Of a stretch of DNA of 64,000 nt, positions 25,513 through 44,392 are shown piece by piece. Within the stretch, counting starts at the first letter, position 1. Every line of letters starts with the position of its first letter. Source of the stretch: Blastocystis sp. Blastoise (taxonomy: Eukaryota > Sar > Bigyra > Opalinata > Blastocystidae); the NCBI GenBank assembly GCA_039096225.1, contig JBBPEB010000034.1, positions 1,054,001 to 1,118,000 on the forward strand, in the 5' to 3' direction. Made by a program: the position numbers and the translations under genes. The notes beneath the pieces were generated by a model that had not been told where the DNA came from, did no database searches, and saw only the letters and a list, made by a program, of their open reading frames with translations.

Positions 25513-26411
25513 ATTATGTTAAACATACATATTTGGGCAGAAGTTAGACAAATACTCTAATTAAAAGAAAAATGAAATTTAATCGCAATTATGTACTCTT
25601 CATCGCTTTAAATTTCCTTTTTTATTTCTTTCTACAAAAAATAAAACTTGGTTTTTAGTCTTTGTATATTCTTCACATTGCTGTATTTCCTTTACAGATA
25701 ATCATAATCAAATTATTTTCTTATGTAGAATATGTAATATGAATCATAACCATACTTCAATAAGATAGATCATTGTTATAGAATTAGAATTCTCGTAGTA
25801 ATTTACTCATATATTTGATTTTCATGATCTTTATGTATTATATATATATATATTATTTTTAATGAATAAGAAAAATATTGTTATGCAGAGAGTCTAATTG
25901 ATGAGAATATACTTTATCATACCTGAAATGTATTTGTATAATTGTTTTACAACAGAATAGATATCGTCTAATGGGTCTTGATGATTGTTAGGAATTCTAT
26001 TCTGTTTATTTATTTATTTTATATGTTATAAGTATGTATAGGATAATTGTTCATAAATTTATAATAGAAGGGATACTTTTGATGGACTAAGAGTCTCTTT
26101 AAATAGGATATGAAATGCAGTTTGTATATTATATTCTGTAATACAGTTTATTTAATGGAGTGTGATATATGAATCTTTTGATTACAGCCAAGCAATAGCT
26201 TTATAATTGAATACTAAACAAATCAGAATTTATGATTTTCATAAAAAATGTTTTTTTAACATTGATTTGTGCTATCTAAGATTTTAATTGTGTATTATAA
26301 GCAATTAAACTATAAATCCATTGTTTCTGAAAGTATTTATAGCAATAACTAAAAGAAAAGTTGTAAAAAAACTGAGAAAAAATATTTATATTTCATTTGG
26401 CTATATTTTAA
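25513..26411. other. Divergent intergenic region between nucleoporin and BTB-TLDc genes
   Basis: About 0.9 kb separating two divergently transcribed genes, so it must contain both promoters. No open frame, RNA gene or strong repeat is visible apart from a short TA run near 25840. No specific promoter motif could be identified. Confidence 0.5.
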
Positions 26412-28732
26412 ATGAATCGATCTGAACAAGCTAAAGAGTTGGTGTCTGATTATCAGAATGCTGTGGTTAATTTAAAACGTTTTTTGTTGGATCCAATAGA
26501 GAACGATGACGATGGTCGATTCCCAACATTTACTTCAGATGTTAAAGAGAAGATTGAGAATTATATTACAGAAGCTAAGAGATTATTGGATAAATTAGTG
26601 AGCCTTTCGGAGAATTTCATTTCTCGAATTCACAATGAAAAGAGTGAAGTTCAACGTCAATTCTCTGATTATTCTTCTCAATTAGATTCTATTGTGAATT
26701 CGATTGTTAATGAGATCCAGCCATGTGATATTGAAGAAGCAGAATCTAAAGTTCCAGAAACTCAATGTTATTTCGTTTTAGGTGAAAAGACTGAGATTTT
26801 AATTGATCCAGAAGAACTTAAATACTTTCGTGGTACTTTACTTTATGAATTATATAGTAGTCAGAATTCTATTCATGATGGTAAAATATATATTCCTGAA
26901 GTTAAGAATCCTGAGATTATAAAAGATATATATGAGAATGGTTATTATGATTTTAATACTTTGAATGAAAAGCAGAAGTTTTCTTTAATTAGTGATTTAG
27001 AAAATCTTCGTTTTCCTTTTCGAAAAGATTATTCATTCTTTGGTGATTCTTCTCATATATTTGCAAATGTAATGAATAGAAATGATGAAACAATTCTTAT
27101 TAATGGTGAAGAATCTCATGTATATAAAGAATATATACATCAACATAATGTTTTTAAACAAGTTTGTAAAAAGAACTCTAATTGTTTAGATTCTGATAAT
27201 TGGACGATACATATATTAACATCTACACCTTTAGTTTATATAGAACAATATATTAAAGGAAATATTGGTTATTGGAATGAAACATCTTCTATTAATTATC
27301 AAAAAAAAGAATTATTATCTGAAATATTATCTTTAACAAAAGATGCTTTTATTCATGATTTAGATGTACTATGTATAGAATATAATAAGAAAGAATTAGA
27401 AAACTCTTTTCATAATGTTCATTTCTCAAAATTATTAACTCAACAACGATATGATTCTTTAGTAGATTGGACTAAAAAAGAATGGCAACTTAGTTATTCG
27501 TATATATAGATATATTATATGAATTATATTATTCTATTTTATAAGGTAGTTTTATCATATTACATTCATTGTTAATTATAGTTTTTATATTATTTTTGTT
27601 TTGCTTTTCTAATTAATAGTGTTTATAGGAATATTTTTTTATTTGTTATAGTACTTTATATGATATTATTATATTTTATCATTATTATATCATTATTATT
27701 ATTATATTAATTATATTATATTAATTATATTATATTATATCATTATTATATCATTATTATATTATATTAATTATATTATATTAATTATATTATATTATAT
27801 CATTATTATATCATTATTATATTATATTATATTATTATTTATATAATCTTTATATATGAATAGACTTTTTTTATCTATATATATAGTTTTTTCTCTAAAA
27901 ATCCTATTGAAAATTAATTTATAAATTATATTCTATTATTACTAGAATTCTATTATATATAGTGATTTCTTAAGTAATTTGGATGCAGCAGCATTTCATG
28001 AGCGATTTAATAACAAAGAAATTATTATTCTTCTATATGCATTATTTAATGACGATGGGTTTACTGCTGAAGAAATGGAAAATTTGAATTATTTAAAAGA
28101 TAAAGATGATAATAGCAGTGAAAATACCATCTCAACACAGAAATATCATACCTTTGGCGCTTATACAAGTGTAGGTTTTAAATATCCTTATAATGAAACT
28201 GGTATATAGTATTCACTTTTATATATTTTTTAATAATTATTCATATAATTGATATATTATATTATATATATAATGTGATATAATATGAAATATATATAGT
28301 ATATCTGTTTATATGTTTTTATTACCTTGTAAACATTAATATTCTTGATTTTTTATAGATAATTACTTAATTCAAGATGATGAAGCATTCTTATTTACAT
28401 TCTTAGATAACAAAGAACCAAGATTATATACATATAATAAAGTATATCCTTATTATTGTTCTCAATGGGGTCCTAGTTTTCAAGGTTATTTTAGTCTTTT
28501 AAGATCAGGACAAGAAGAAGATTATGGTCAAAATATACTTGAAAAAGAATTACTTTCTGATACAGCAGGAATTAATATGAATGATATGTGGTCTGATTTA
28601 TGTGGTTATATTCCAGATTATAATAGACAAGAATATTATCTAAGAGATGTCTATATGGAAATCTTATCCTATGAAACACCACTTGAAACTCCTTTAAGTA
28701 GTATTAGCAGTTATAATCAAGAACTAAAGTAA
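26412..28732 (+). CDS. Coiled-coil, BTB/T1-like and TLDc domain protein, 3 exons
   Basis: Exons 26412-27499, 27963-28201 and 28359-28732 total 1701 nt, or 566 aa. The long first frame does not end at its apparent TAG: that TAG lies inside the GTATATATAG donor, and the next exon continues in frame (SY to SDFLSNLD). Residues about 40-105 form a coiled coil. Residues about 119-210 look like a BTB/T1 domain (CYFVLGEKTEILIDPEEL, GTLLYELYSS, GKIYIPEVKNPEIIKDIYENG). Residues about 365-535 resemble a TLDc domain: FHERFNNKE, FGAYTSVGF, DNYLIQDDEAFLFTF and CSQWGPSFQGYFSLL. BTB domains mediate oligomerisation or Cullin-3 binding, and TLDc domains occur in oxidation-resistance and V-ATPase-interacting proteins. 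The combined role here is unknown; no catalytic motif is visible. Confidence 0.75.
27640..27845 (+). repeat. AT-only repeats in intron 1 of the BTB-TLDc gene
   Basis: Blocks of TATATTAATTATATTA and TATCATTATTATATCATTAT are repeated several times in the 463-bp intron. They contain no coding potential. Confidence 0.6.
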
Positions 28733-29139
28733 TTCAATGACATGATATAAACTGTTCTAATTGATTTACTTGTTTAATTTAATCGAATAAAAAATGTATA
28801 TGATATTTGTGAATTTCCTTTATTTTCTCTGCTATTACATACACTAGAGGATACGTTCAAACTAGATTCTTTACATATTTATCACATTTTCAATTACCAC
28901 ATAATCTAATTGTTGCTTTTCGAATAAAAAGAATCATTTGTTTTGTATCTGTATGTATTTTTAAACACAACAAGTTATTTCTTTTATTTTTAATTCAACA
29001 AGATCAAAAGATTGAAAAGAAAACAAAAAGACAGAAATGAAATTCTGATAACCCACCAAATTCTTCCGCCAAAATTGTTCTTTTTATTGTTTGCGTACAG
29101 CGACTTCCAAAAGGCCCTTTTTTTTTGCGGCGTCGCAAT

Positions 29140-29535
29140 TGTCAGCAAAATTTGTGACACAAAAATGAAAAATGATAAATAACTTTTTTGTTTTTAATTT
29201 TAAAAATATAAAAAAAATATTTTCAAACTCAGCTCATCAAGACACGTCGATTTACACACTTTTCATGAAAAAAGGACCGGGTGACATAAAAAAGACAATT
29301 CATTCATTGACTATTATATTATGACGTGACAGTTTTTGACTAAAAACGTATTATTTTGATATATAATGTATGACTATTTGAAAATAAGTCAAATAAAATA
29401 TTTTTTGTGACACATGTTGTGACAGATACATGACTGAAAAGTATATAAGTCATCAAATAACAACAAGTATGATTCCTATGTTTGACTATTCGTGTTAAGT
29501 TGGGTGACAAATAAAAATATTTTGTGACAATAGTC
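29140..29535. other. Cluster of GTGACA/TGTCAC motifs
   Basis: At least seven GTGACA-type hexamers occur in about 400 bp: TTTGTGACAC (29152), GGGTGACATA (29279), ACGTGACAG (29325), TTGTGACACATG (29407), TTGTGACAGAT (29419), GGGTGACAAA (29502) and TTGTGACAATAG (29522). The motif is rare elsewhere in the window except upstream of the Cdc6-like gene. Function unknown; a protein-binding array or decayed repeat are options. Confidence 0.4.
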
Positions 29536-30013
29536 AATTGTTTATATACTTTTTTTTAAGCTATTTCAAATAGTATTATTTATGTGTTATAATGAATAAT
29601 ATTGTCAATAAACTCTAAAATAATATTATAAAAAATAATAATGTAATTAAAAAGTTTTTGTTTTTGTTAAATATCACGAAGTAGTCTTGTAGGGACTCTA
29701 CAGATACACCCTGACTAGTAATAAAAAAAATAAACGAAAAGCATATTAAAATAATTATTTTCAAAAACCAAACAAAAAACAACAGTATGAACAAAAGTCA
29801 GATTTTTAAAAACAATACTTCAGACAAAATGTTTTTTAATAGCCTTTAAAAATGGTTTTAAAATGTATTTTACATGTAGAATAAGTCACACAACACATTT
29901 ATAATATTTATATTGTAAAATATATTATTTTTATGTTTAAAAAGGGAAAAATAAAAAAAGGTTAGTAGTCACTGGTTTTATAATTATTATATGACTTGAT
30001 GATAAATATTATA

Positions 30014-30090
30014 TAAAGGGTATTTGGTCGAATGGTTTATGCGCATAAAATTTTTACATGGTCGACGGATCGATCCTTATAGGGGACATT
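30014..30090 (+). pseudogene. tRNA-like sequence, degenerate
   Basis: GGGTATTTGGTCGAATGGTT followed by a GC-containing arm, an A/T-rich middle and GGATCGATCC resembles the A and B internal promoter boxes of a tRNA gene at about tRNA spacing, with T-rich sequence behind it. The acceptor and T stems do not pair well, so I do not call it a functional tRNA. It may be a tRNA fossil or the head of a tRNA-derived repeat. Confidence 0.25.
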
Positions 30091-30356
30091 TTCTTTTAAA
30101 TTTTTTTGACAACTATTTATAATGATTCAATCAACTCTGTGTCATTTTTAGTATTTAAAAAACGTTTACATCACTGAGGTGTTCTTTTTGAGTTCATTAT
30201 CACCACATCAATAGACAATTTATTTTCAAAAATTAATAATTTCTATTTAATAGTTATTCTAAGCATGTCTATACTGACATAAATATTATGAAAGATAATG
30301 AATATAAAAATTTGAAGATTTAGCTATATTTAAATTTATTATTATTATATATATTA

Positions 30357-33215
30357 ATTTAGCAGCCTAACTGAGCCGTTTCAAAAATTTCAAATGGCTG
30401 TAACTTTGGTGCATTTTATTGTAACGGCAAGATTTTTTGTAATTTACAAGATATTTATGACAAAAATCGATACTCAAAATTTGATTGGTCAATTTTGAAA
30501 ATCCAAGGAGAAAATCGTCTTTTAAGAAAAAAGAATATTCGACATAAACAGTTTTGTGGAGCCATTAAAAATTGTGTTTTGGTGCATCCAATTATATTTA
30601 TCTTACTTTTTCATTCATTATACTTACTTTTGTGATTTATAATTTATATTGATAAAAGAGTCTTTTTTATATTTATTTTATTTATTACTCATCTATATTA
30701 GTTAAACTCGATTCATAATTTTTTTTTTGCAAAAATAATAAATTTTGACGAAGTTATTAAAATAAAAGTAAAAAACATAAAAATAAAATGAAAAAATCAA
30801 CATATTTATTTTTGTGATTCGTCGTTCTCACTCATTAATAACTTTTTAATTAAAATAAATTTATTTTTGTATTAATATGATGTTAAACTAAATTCATTTT
30901 TTTTATTTTGTCAAAACTCACACTTTTAATATTTGGATGTACAACTTTTGTTCTTATTTTCTTTTGAAACGGTATTTATGAGTATTATACAAGTGTGATA
31001 TCTAAATCAAAACAAGAATTTCTTAATATAAATTCAAGTTCACTGTATGTTGTTACAGATTTGTTTTTCATTTTGTTTAATAACATTATACTTGAATGTA
31101 TTGACCCTTAATATAGTCATAAAAGTTGTATTTCTTAATTTTTAAATCTTTTAAACTCATTTTACAAATAATTCCTTTTTTTCATTTATTTAAAATAAGG
31201 GATTCAATATATTAAGTACATTTTATTACACTACTGGCACAATAGTATAACATATCAAAACAACAGAAGAAATAAAAAAGGTCGAGTGTATCTCGAAATG
31301 TTAAAGTCTATTTAAACAATTTAATTTTGTATTATTTCTGTGTATATGGTCATGTAATACTCAGATATAAAATATTGGTCTTAAATAGTGATATTATTTT
31401 TTATAATGTGAAAAAACACCAAATAATGTCAACTCAATAAACTTTAAAATGTTTCAATTACTATATATAAACATTCATAAACACTATACATCACTCATTC
31501 ACAAAAGTTAAGACAACATGTTAAACTGATACTGACAATGTTTGCTTTAAAAAGTTAGTTATGAGTCACTATGAGTATAAAATGTTATAAATAAGCTTTA
31601 AATAAATAAATTTGTTTTTAATTGTCTTTAATTAGTGAAATAAATCGTTTAAAAAAAGAAAACATTTTTGACACTATAGTTTATTTTGACAATTTTTCCA
31701 TCAATATTAATTTTTAAAAAATAAATAAAACTTATATATAAACTAGACAACCTATAGTTTATATATTTATAAAAATATTATCAAAATATAAAATAACTTT
31801 TGAGATAAAAAATTATATATGCAAAACATAAAAAAATTATTTTTTGAAAAAAGGATATACTTTATAACATTAATTTCTCAGTCAATATTTAATTATTTTA
31901 AATAATTTTAACAAATTAATATAGAGAATAATATATATTAACGATATAAATTTTAACATTTAAAATTAATTAAGAAATGAGTTCAGTAGAGTCAATAGTA
32001 TAACATGTTAAAAAACTGAAAATTGAAAAATCGTTTTTCTAAAAATTTTCTGAAAGTTGACAAATCAAATTCATATTTTACAACTATTTTTTATATATTT
32101 GAAGACTAGACCTTATATGTATTGCATATCTCAAAATAATAGTCAAAATTGGGTTAGACGAGTGTATGAGTATATGCACATGTTGACTCAAAATTTTATA
32201 AAAAGTAGTTCAATGTGTCCTAAATCACATATCATGACAATTATAAAAATATTATTACTTTATAATGAGTTTAAAGTGTAAAATAATTTTGAATTGTCTG
32301 TTTGACTGTCTTAAGTGAAGAGATTCAATACACTTTTTATAAAAATGAGTATTAGAGTGTTTAATGTTTATAATAATAAAAGAATTGTTTGAAATAAAGG
32401 TGGTTGTGTGTTTGACCAAAATGTTAAAATGAGTCTATTTTTAAAAAATGGTTAGAATAAGAAAGTATTGAGTGTTTTTGGAGTATTTTATATTAAAATC
32501 TACAATAAATAAACATTTTAAGTTGTTTAAAAATTTGATTCTTTAGAATTACAATAGTTAAGTCAAGAGATTCAAGTCACTTTTTATAAAAATAATAAAT
32601 AGACTTATTATAGAATATAAAATATTAAAAATTAGTTTAATTAAATGTAGTTGACTGTTTGATAGGAATGTTAAAATGGGTAAAAAGATTTTAATTGTTT
32701 CTAAAACCGTATAATACGTTTATTTATGACTAAATACAAAACTATTATAGTTTAAAGAATGTTTTTTGTCTTTCAAAAGAACTCATTTTTTGTAATTGTG
32801 ACTTTAAACAAAAGAGATTCAAGTTATTTTTTATAAATAAATATAACAAATTAAATATATATGTATATGAATATAAAATTAGTTAAAATAAAAGTGAGTA
32901 TATGTATTTAAAAATGTTATAGTCTTTTAGAGTTTTTTTAAAATGACTAATTTGTTTTATAAACGATATTTTATATCAATAATAAAAGTTTTCAAAGTAC
33001 TAAATATATTTATTTATGAAATGTAGTGTATTCTTTGATTAATATTTTAGTTTTTAGTTTTTATTTAATGAAATAGTCATTAATGTTATTATTAAATTTT
33101 AATTTATTATGAACTATTAATTTAAAATAATGAAAAGATATTTTTTTATAAAACTATTTTTTTATTCTTATCTAGATTCAAGCGTAGGCTGGCGTAGCCA
33201 GTCGTGAAACGCTTG
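30357..33215 (+). mobile_element. Repeat element copy A, 2.86 kb, non-coding
   Basis: First of three closely similar copies. It begins ATTTAGCAGCCTAACTGAGC and ends with a 37-nt stem-loop (33179-33215) finishing CGCTTG. Neither strand has an ORF that could encode a transposase, polymerase or recombinase; the longest frames are about 75 aa and not conserved between copies. The 3' half has three degenerate ~240-bp direct repeats carrying AGAGATTCAA followed by an A/T-rich tail, and GTTAAAATG. A shows more differences from B and C than those two show from each other. Repetition, sharp shared ends and presence at unrelated sites argue for mobility; the class and the autonomous partner are unknown. 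Confidence 0.8.
33179..33215 (+). other. Terminal stem-loop of element A
   Basis: Outer 7-bp stem CAAGCGT/ACGCTTG, internal loop A opposite GTGAA, inner 7-bp stem GGCTGGC/GCCAGTC with one G-T pair, apical loop GTA. It is strikingly GC-rich in an AT-rich element and identical in copies B (36051-36087) and C (40223-40259, other strand). Confidence 0.85.
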
Positions 33216-33224
33216 TATATATTA

Positions 33225-36087
33225 ATTTAGCAGCCTAACTGAGCCGTTTCAAAAATTTCAAATGGCTGTAACTTTGGTGCATTTTATTGTAACGGCAAGA
33301 TTTTTTGTAATTTACAAGATACTTATGACAAAAATCGATACTCAAAATTTGATTGGTCAATTTTGAAAATCCAAGGAGAAAATCGTCTTTTAAGAAAAAA
33401 GAATATTCGACATAAACAGTTTTGTGGAGCTATTAAAAATTGTGTTTTGGTGCATCCAATTATATTTATCTTACTTTTTCATTCATTATACTTAGTTTTG
33501 TGATTTATAATTTATATTGATAAAAGAGTCTTTTTTATATTTATTTTATTTATTACTCATCTATATTAGTTAAACTCGATTCATAATTTTTTTTTTGCAA
33601 AAATAATAAATTTTGACGAAGTTATTAAAATAAAAGTAAAAAACATAAAAATAAAATGAAAAAATCAACATATTTATTTTTGTGATTCGTCGTTCTCACT
33701 CATTAATAACTTTTAAATTAAAATAAATTTATTTTTGTATTAATATGATGTTAAACTAAATTCATTTTTTTTATTTTGTCAAAACTCACACTTTTAATAA
33801 TTGGATGTACAACTTTTGTTCTTATTTTCTTTTGAAACGGTATTTATGAGTATTATACAAGTGTGATATCTAAATCAAAACAAGAATTTCTTAATATAAA
33901 TTCAAGTTCACTGTATGTTGTTACAGATTTGTTTTTCATTTTGTTTAATAACATGATACTTGAATGTATTGACCCTTAATATAGTCATAATAGTTGTATT
34001 TTTAAATTTTTAAATCTTTTTAAACCCACTTTACAAATAATTCCTTTTTTTCGTTTATTTAAAATAAGAGATTCAATATATTAAGTACATTTTATCACAC
34101 TACTGACACAATAGTATAACATATCAAAACAACAGACGAAATAAAAAAGGTCGAGTGTATCTCGAAATGTTAAAGTCTATTTAAATAATTTAATTTTGTA
34201 TTATTTCTGTGTATATGATCATGTAATACTCAGATTTAAAGTATTGGTATTAAATAATGATATTATTTTTTATAATGTGAAAAAACACCAAATAATGTCA
34301 ACTCAATAAACTTTAAAATGTTTCAATTACTATATATAAACATTCATAAACACTATACATCACTCATTCACAAAAGTTAAGACAACATGTTGAACTGATA
34401 CTGACAATGTTTGTCTTAAAAAGTTAGTTATGAGTCTTTATGAGTTGTATATGTCATAAATAAGCTTAAAATAAATAAATTTGTTTTTAATTGTCTTTAA
34501 TTAGTGAAATAAGTCGTTTAAAAAGAAGAAAGCATTTTTGATACTATAGTTTATTTTGACAATTTCTCCATCAATATTTATTTTTAAAAAATAAATAAAA
34601 CTTATATATAAACTAGACAACCTATAGTTTATATATTTATAAAAATATTATCAAAATATAAAATAACTTTTGAAATAAAAAATTATATATGCAAAACATA
34701 AAAAAATTAATTTTTGGAAAAAGGGTATACTTTATAACATTAATTTCTCAGTCAATATTTAATTATTTAATATAATTTTAGCAAATATATATAGAGAATA
34801 ATATATATTAACGATATAAATTTTAACATTTAAAATTAATTAAGAAATGAGTTCAGTAGAGTCAATAGTATAACATGTTAAAAAACTGAAAATTGAAAAA
34901 TCATTTTTCTAAAAATTTTCCAAAAGTTGACAAATCAAATTCATATTTGACAAATAATTTTTATATATTTGATAACTAGACCTCATATGTATTGCAAATC
35001 TCAAAAAAATGGTCAAAATTGGGTTAGACGAGTGAATGATATATATATGCACATGTTGACTCATAATTTTGTAAAAAGTAGTTAAATGTGTCCTAAACCA
35101 CATATTAGGGCAATTGTATAAATATTATCACTTTATAATGAGTTTAAAGGGTAAAATAATTTTGAATTGTCTGTTTGACTGTCTTAAGTTAAGAGATTCA
35201 AGTCGCTTTTTATAAAAATGAGTATTAGAGTGTTTAATGTTTATAATAATAAAAGAATTGTTTGAAATAAAGGTGGTTGTGTGTTTAACCAAAATGTTAA
35301 AATGAGTCTATTTTTTTAAAATGGTTGTAATAAGTATGTATAATGTGTTTTATGAGTGTTTTATATTAAAATTTACAATAAATAAATAATTTAAGTTGTT
35401 CAAAAAAATATTTTTTTAATTACAATAGTTAAGTCAAGAGATTCAAGTCACTTTTTATTAAAATAATAAATAGAGTCATAATAGAATATAAAATATTAAA
35501 AATTGATTTAATTAAATGTGGTTGACTGTTTGATAGGAATGTTAAAATGGGTAAAAAGATTTTAATTGTTTCTAAAACAGTATAATACGTTTTTTTGTCA
35601 CTAAATAAAAGAATATTATTGTTTAAAGAATGTTTTTTATCTTTTAAAAGAACTCATTTTTTTGTAATTGTGACTTTAAATAAAAGAGATTCAAATTATT
35701 CTTTATAAATTAAAATAATAAATTAAATATATGTATATATTAGCATAAAATTAATTTTAATAAAAGTAGATATGTATATTTCAAAATGTTAAAGTTTTTT
35801 AGAGTTTTTTAAAAATAACTTCTTTATTGTATAGACTATATTTTATGTACAATAATAAACGTTTTTAAAGTATTTAAACATATTTAGTTATGAAATGTAG
35901 TGTAATCTTCGTTTTATATTTTAATTCTTAGTTTTTATTTTATTAAATGGTTGTTAATAATATTATTAAATTTGAATTTATTATGAACTATTAATTTAAA
36001 ATAATGCAAAGATATTTTTTTTACAAAGTTTTTTTATTTTTATTTAGATTCAAGCGTAGGCTGGCGTAGCCAGTCGTGAAACGCTTG
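33225..36087 (+). mobile_element. Repeat element copy B, 2.86 kb, head-to-tail with A
   Basis: Same orientation and same ends as copy A, separated from it by only the 9-bp TATATATTA. It begins at 33225 and ends with the invariant stem-loop at 36051-36087. It is closest in sequence to the inverted copy C. The two share a short frame with near-identical translation (MWFRTHLTTFYKIMSQHVHI at its start) on the minus strand of B. That frame is altered in A, so it is unlikely to be selected as a protein. Confidence 0.8.
36051..36087 (+). other. Terminal stem-loop of element B
   Basis: Base-for-base identical to the terminal stem-loop of copy A, again forming the last 37 nt of the element, directly followed by TATATATTA. 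Confidence 0.85.
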
Positions 36088-36114
36088 TATATATTATATA
36101 AAAACAAAAAATTG

Positions 36115-36195
36115 AGAGAATTGTTGGTATAGTTGGTCAGCGCTATAGTTATAATGGTTATTGTCGCTGGTTCAAATCTTATTTGGGGCATTTTT
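36115..36195 (+). pseudogene. tRNA-like sequence, degenerate
   Basis: TTGGTATAGTTGGTCAGCGC followed about 35 nt later by GGTTCAAATCT and a T-rich tail matches the A-box/B-box layout of tRNA genes. The seven-base acceptor ends (TGTTGGT against TTGGGGC) do not pair and the T stem is poor, so it appears non-functional. It begins about 25 bp downstream of element B. Confidence 0.3.
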
Positions 36196-36905
36196 ATTTT
36201 TTTCATGTATTGTTTTATTTTTGAATTATAATAGTCAATATATTATTACTATTATAAGAATCTATATAAAATTCTTTGTTTTCAGAGGTTAATAAAATTA
36301 TAAAATTACTCTTTTTCTTTACAAAAAGTCTATTTGATTATCAATTAATTTATAAATATATTATATAGTTATTAGCATGAATTATTTAATTACAACATAT
36401 ATATTTAGATGTTACAGAGATAAAACAGTGCTATTTTAACACACTATGATTTCAATTAAATATATTTGTCAGTTATATTAATATATTAGTATTCTAATTA
36501 AGATATAAATGTCATGTAGAATAAAAATATATAATCAGTATAGTTATTTATTAAGATGAGATTCACAATTTATAAACATTTCTTGTGTAACATGTCTTAT
36601 TTAAATCGATTATAGATTATCATAAATGCAAAAATAAATAGATAATATCTGAAACGTTTTACAACCTATCATTAACATAATAAAGATTATATTTTTATAA
36701 AAAACTATTGTTGAATTATTTATACTTTATTATTCTATACTAGAAAAGTCATCTGTAAATCAACTCATCGAAATATCTGCAAAACAAGAAGAATATTATA
36801 TTAAATATGACATAGTACAATTTTAATAATATAATAGATAATATGTAAAAAATTAATCATTATAATATATATATGGAAACTCTTTCCTATCCTATATAAA
36901 CTAAT
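36196..36905. other. Intergenic region between element B and the filamin-repeat gene
   Basis: About 0.7 kb of A/T-rich sequence with no ORF. It should include the 3' UTR of the minus-strand gene to the right. Confidence 0.45.

Positions 36906-44392
<7,487 letters not shown>

Larger units (their letters stand above)
28733..30347. other. Gene-free region upstream of the repeat elements
   Basis: About 1.6 kb without a credible ORF. It contains a small relatively GC-rich patch near 29050-29145 (GGCGTCGCAA), a cluster of GTGACA motifs at 29140-29530, a hairpin near 29688-29704, and a tRNA-like sequence at about 30014-30090. It is bordered on the right by the first 2.86 kb element. Confidence 0.5.
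30348..36096 (+). repeat. 9-bp flanking repeats (TATATATTA) around elements A and B
   Basis: The 9-mer TATATATTA occurs at 30348-30356 (left of A), 33216-33224 (between A and B) and 36088-36096 (right of B). It looks like a target-site duplication shared at the junction. In this AT-rich setting it could partly be chance or belong to the element ends. The inverted copy C has TAATATATA (same 9-mer, other strand) on one side and a 7/9 match, TAAGAAATA, on the other. Confidence 0.55.

Noticed and set aside
27979-28209. Separate small gene after the BTB frame
   Set aside because: It is exon 2 of the BTB-TLDc gene; splice sites and phase join it to the upstream exon.
33179-33215. Hammerhead ribozyme at the element end
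   Set aside because: A GUA triplet after one outer-stem strand and GAAA before the other suggested a type III hammerhead, but the essential CUGANGA box is missing and the inner stem occupies its place.
30357-36087. Helitron or LTR retrotransposon
   Set aside because: The hairpin is the very end rather than upstream of CTRR, there is no Rep/helicase ORF, and the copies have no long terminal direct repeats. A non-autonomous derivative of an unusual Helentron-like family cannot be excluded.
30014-36195. Functional tRNA genes at 30014-30090 and 36115-36195
   Set aside because: A/B-box-like sequence is present, but the acceptor and T stems do not pair.
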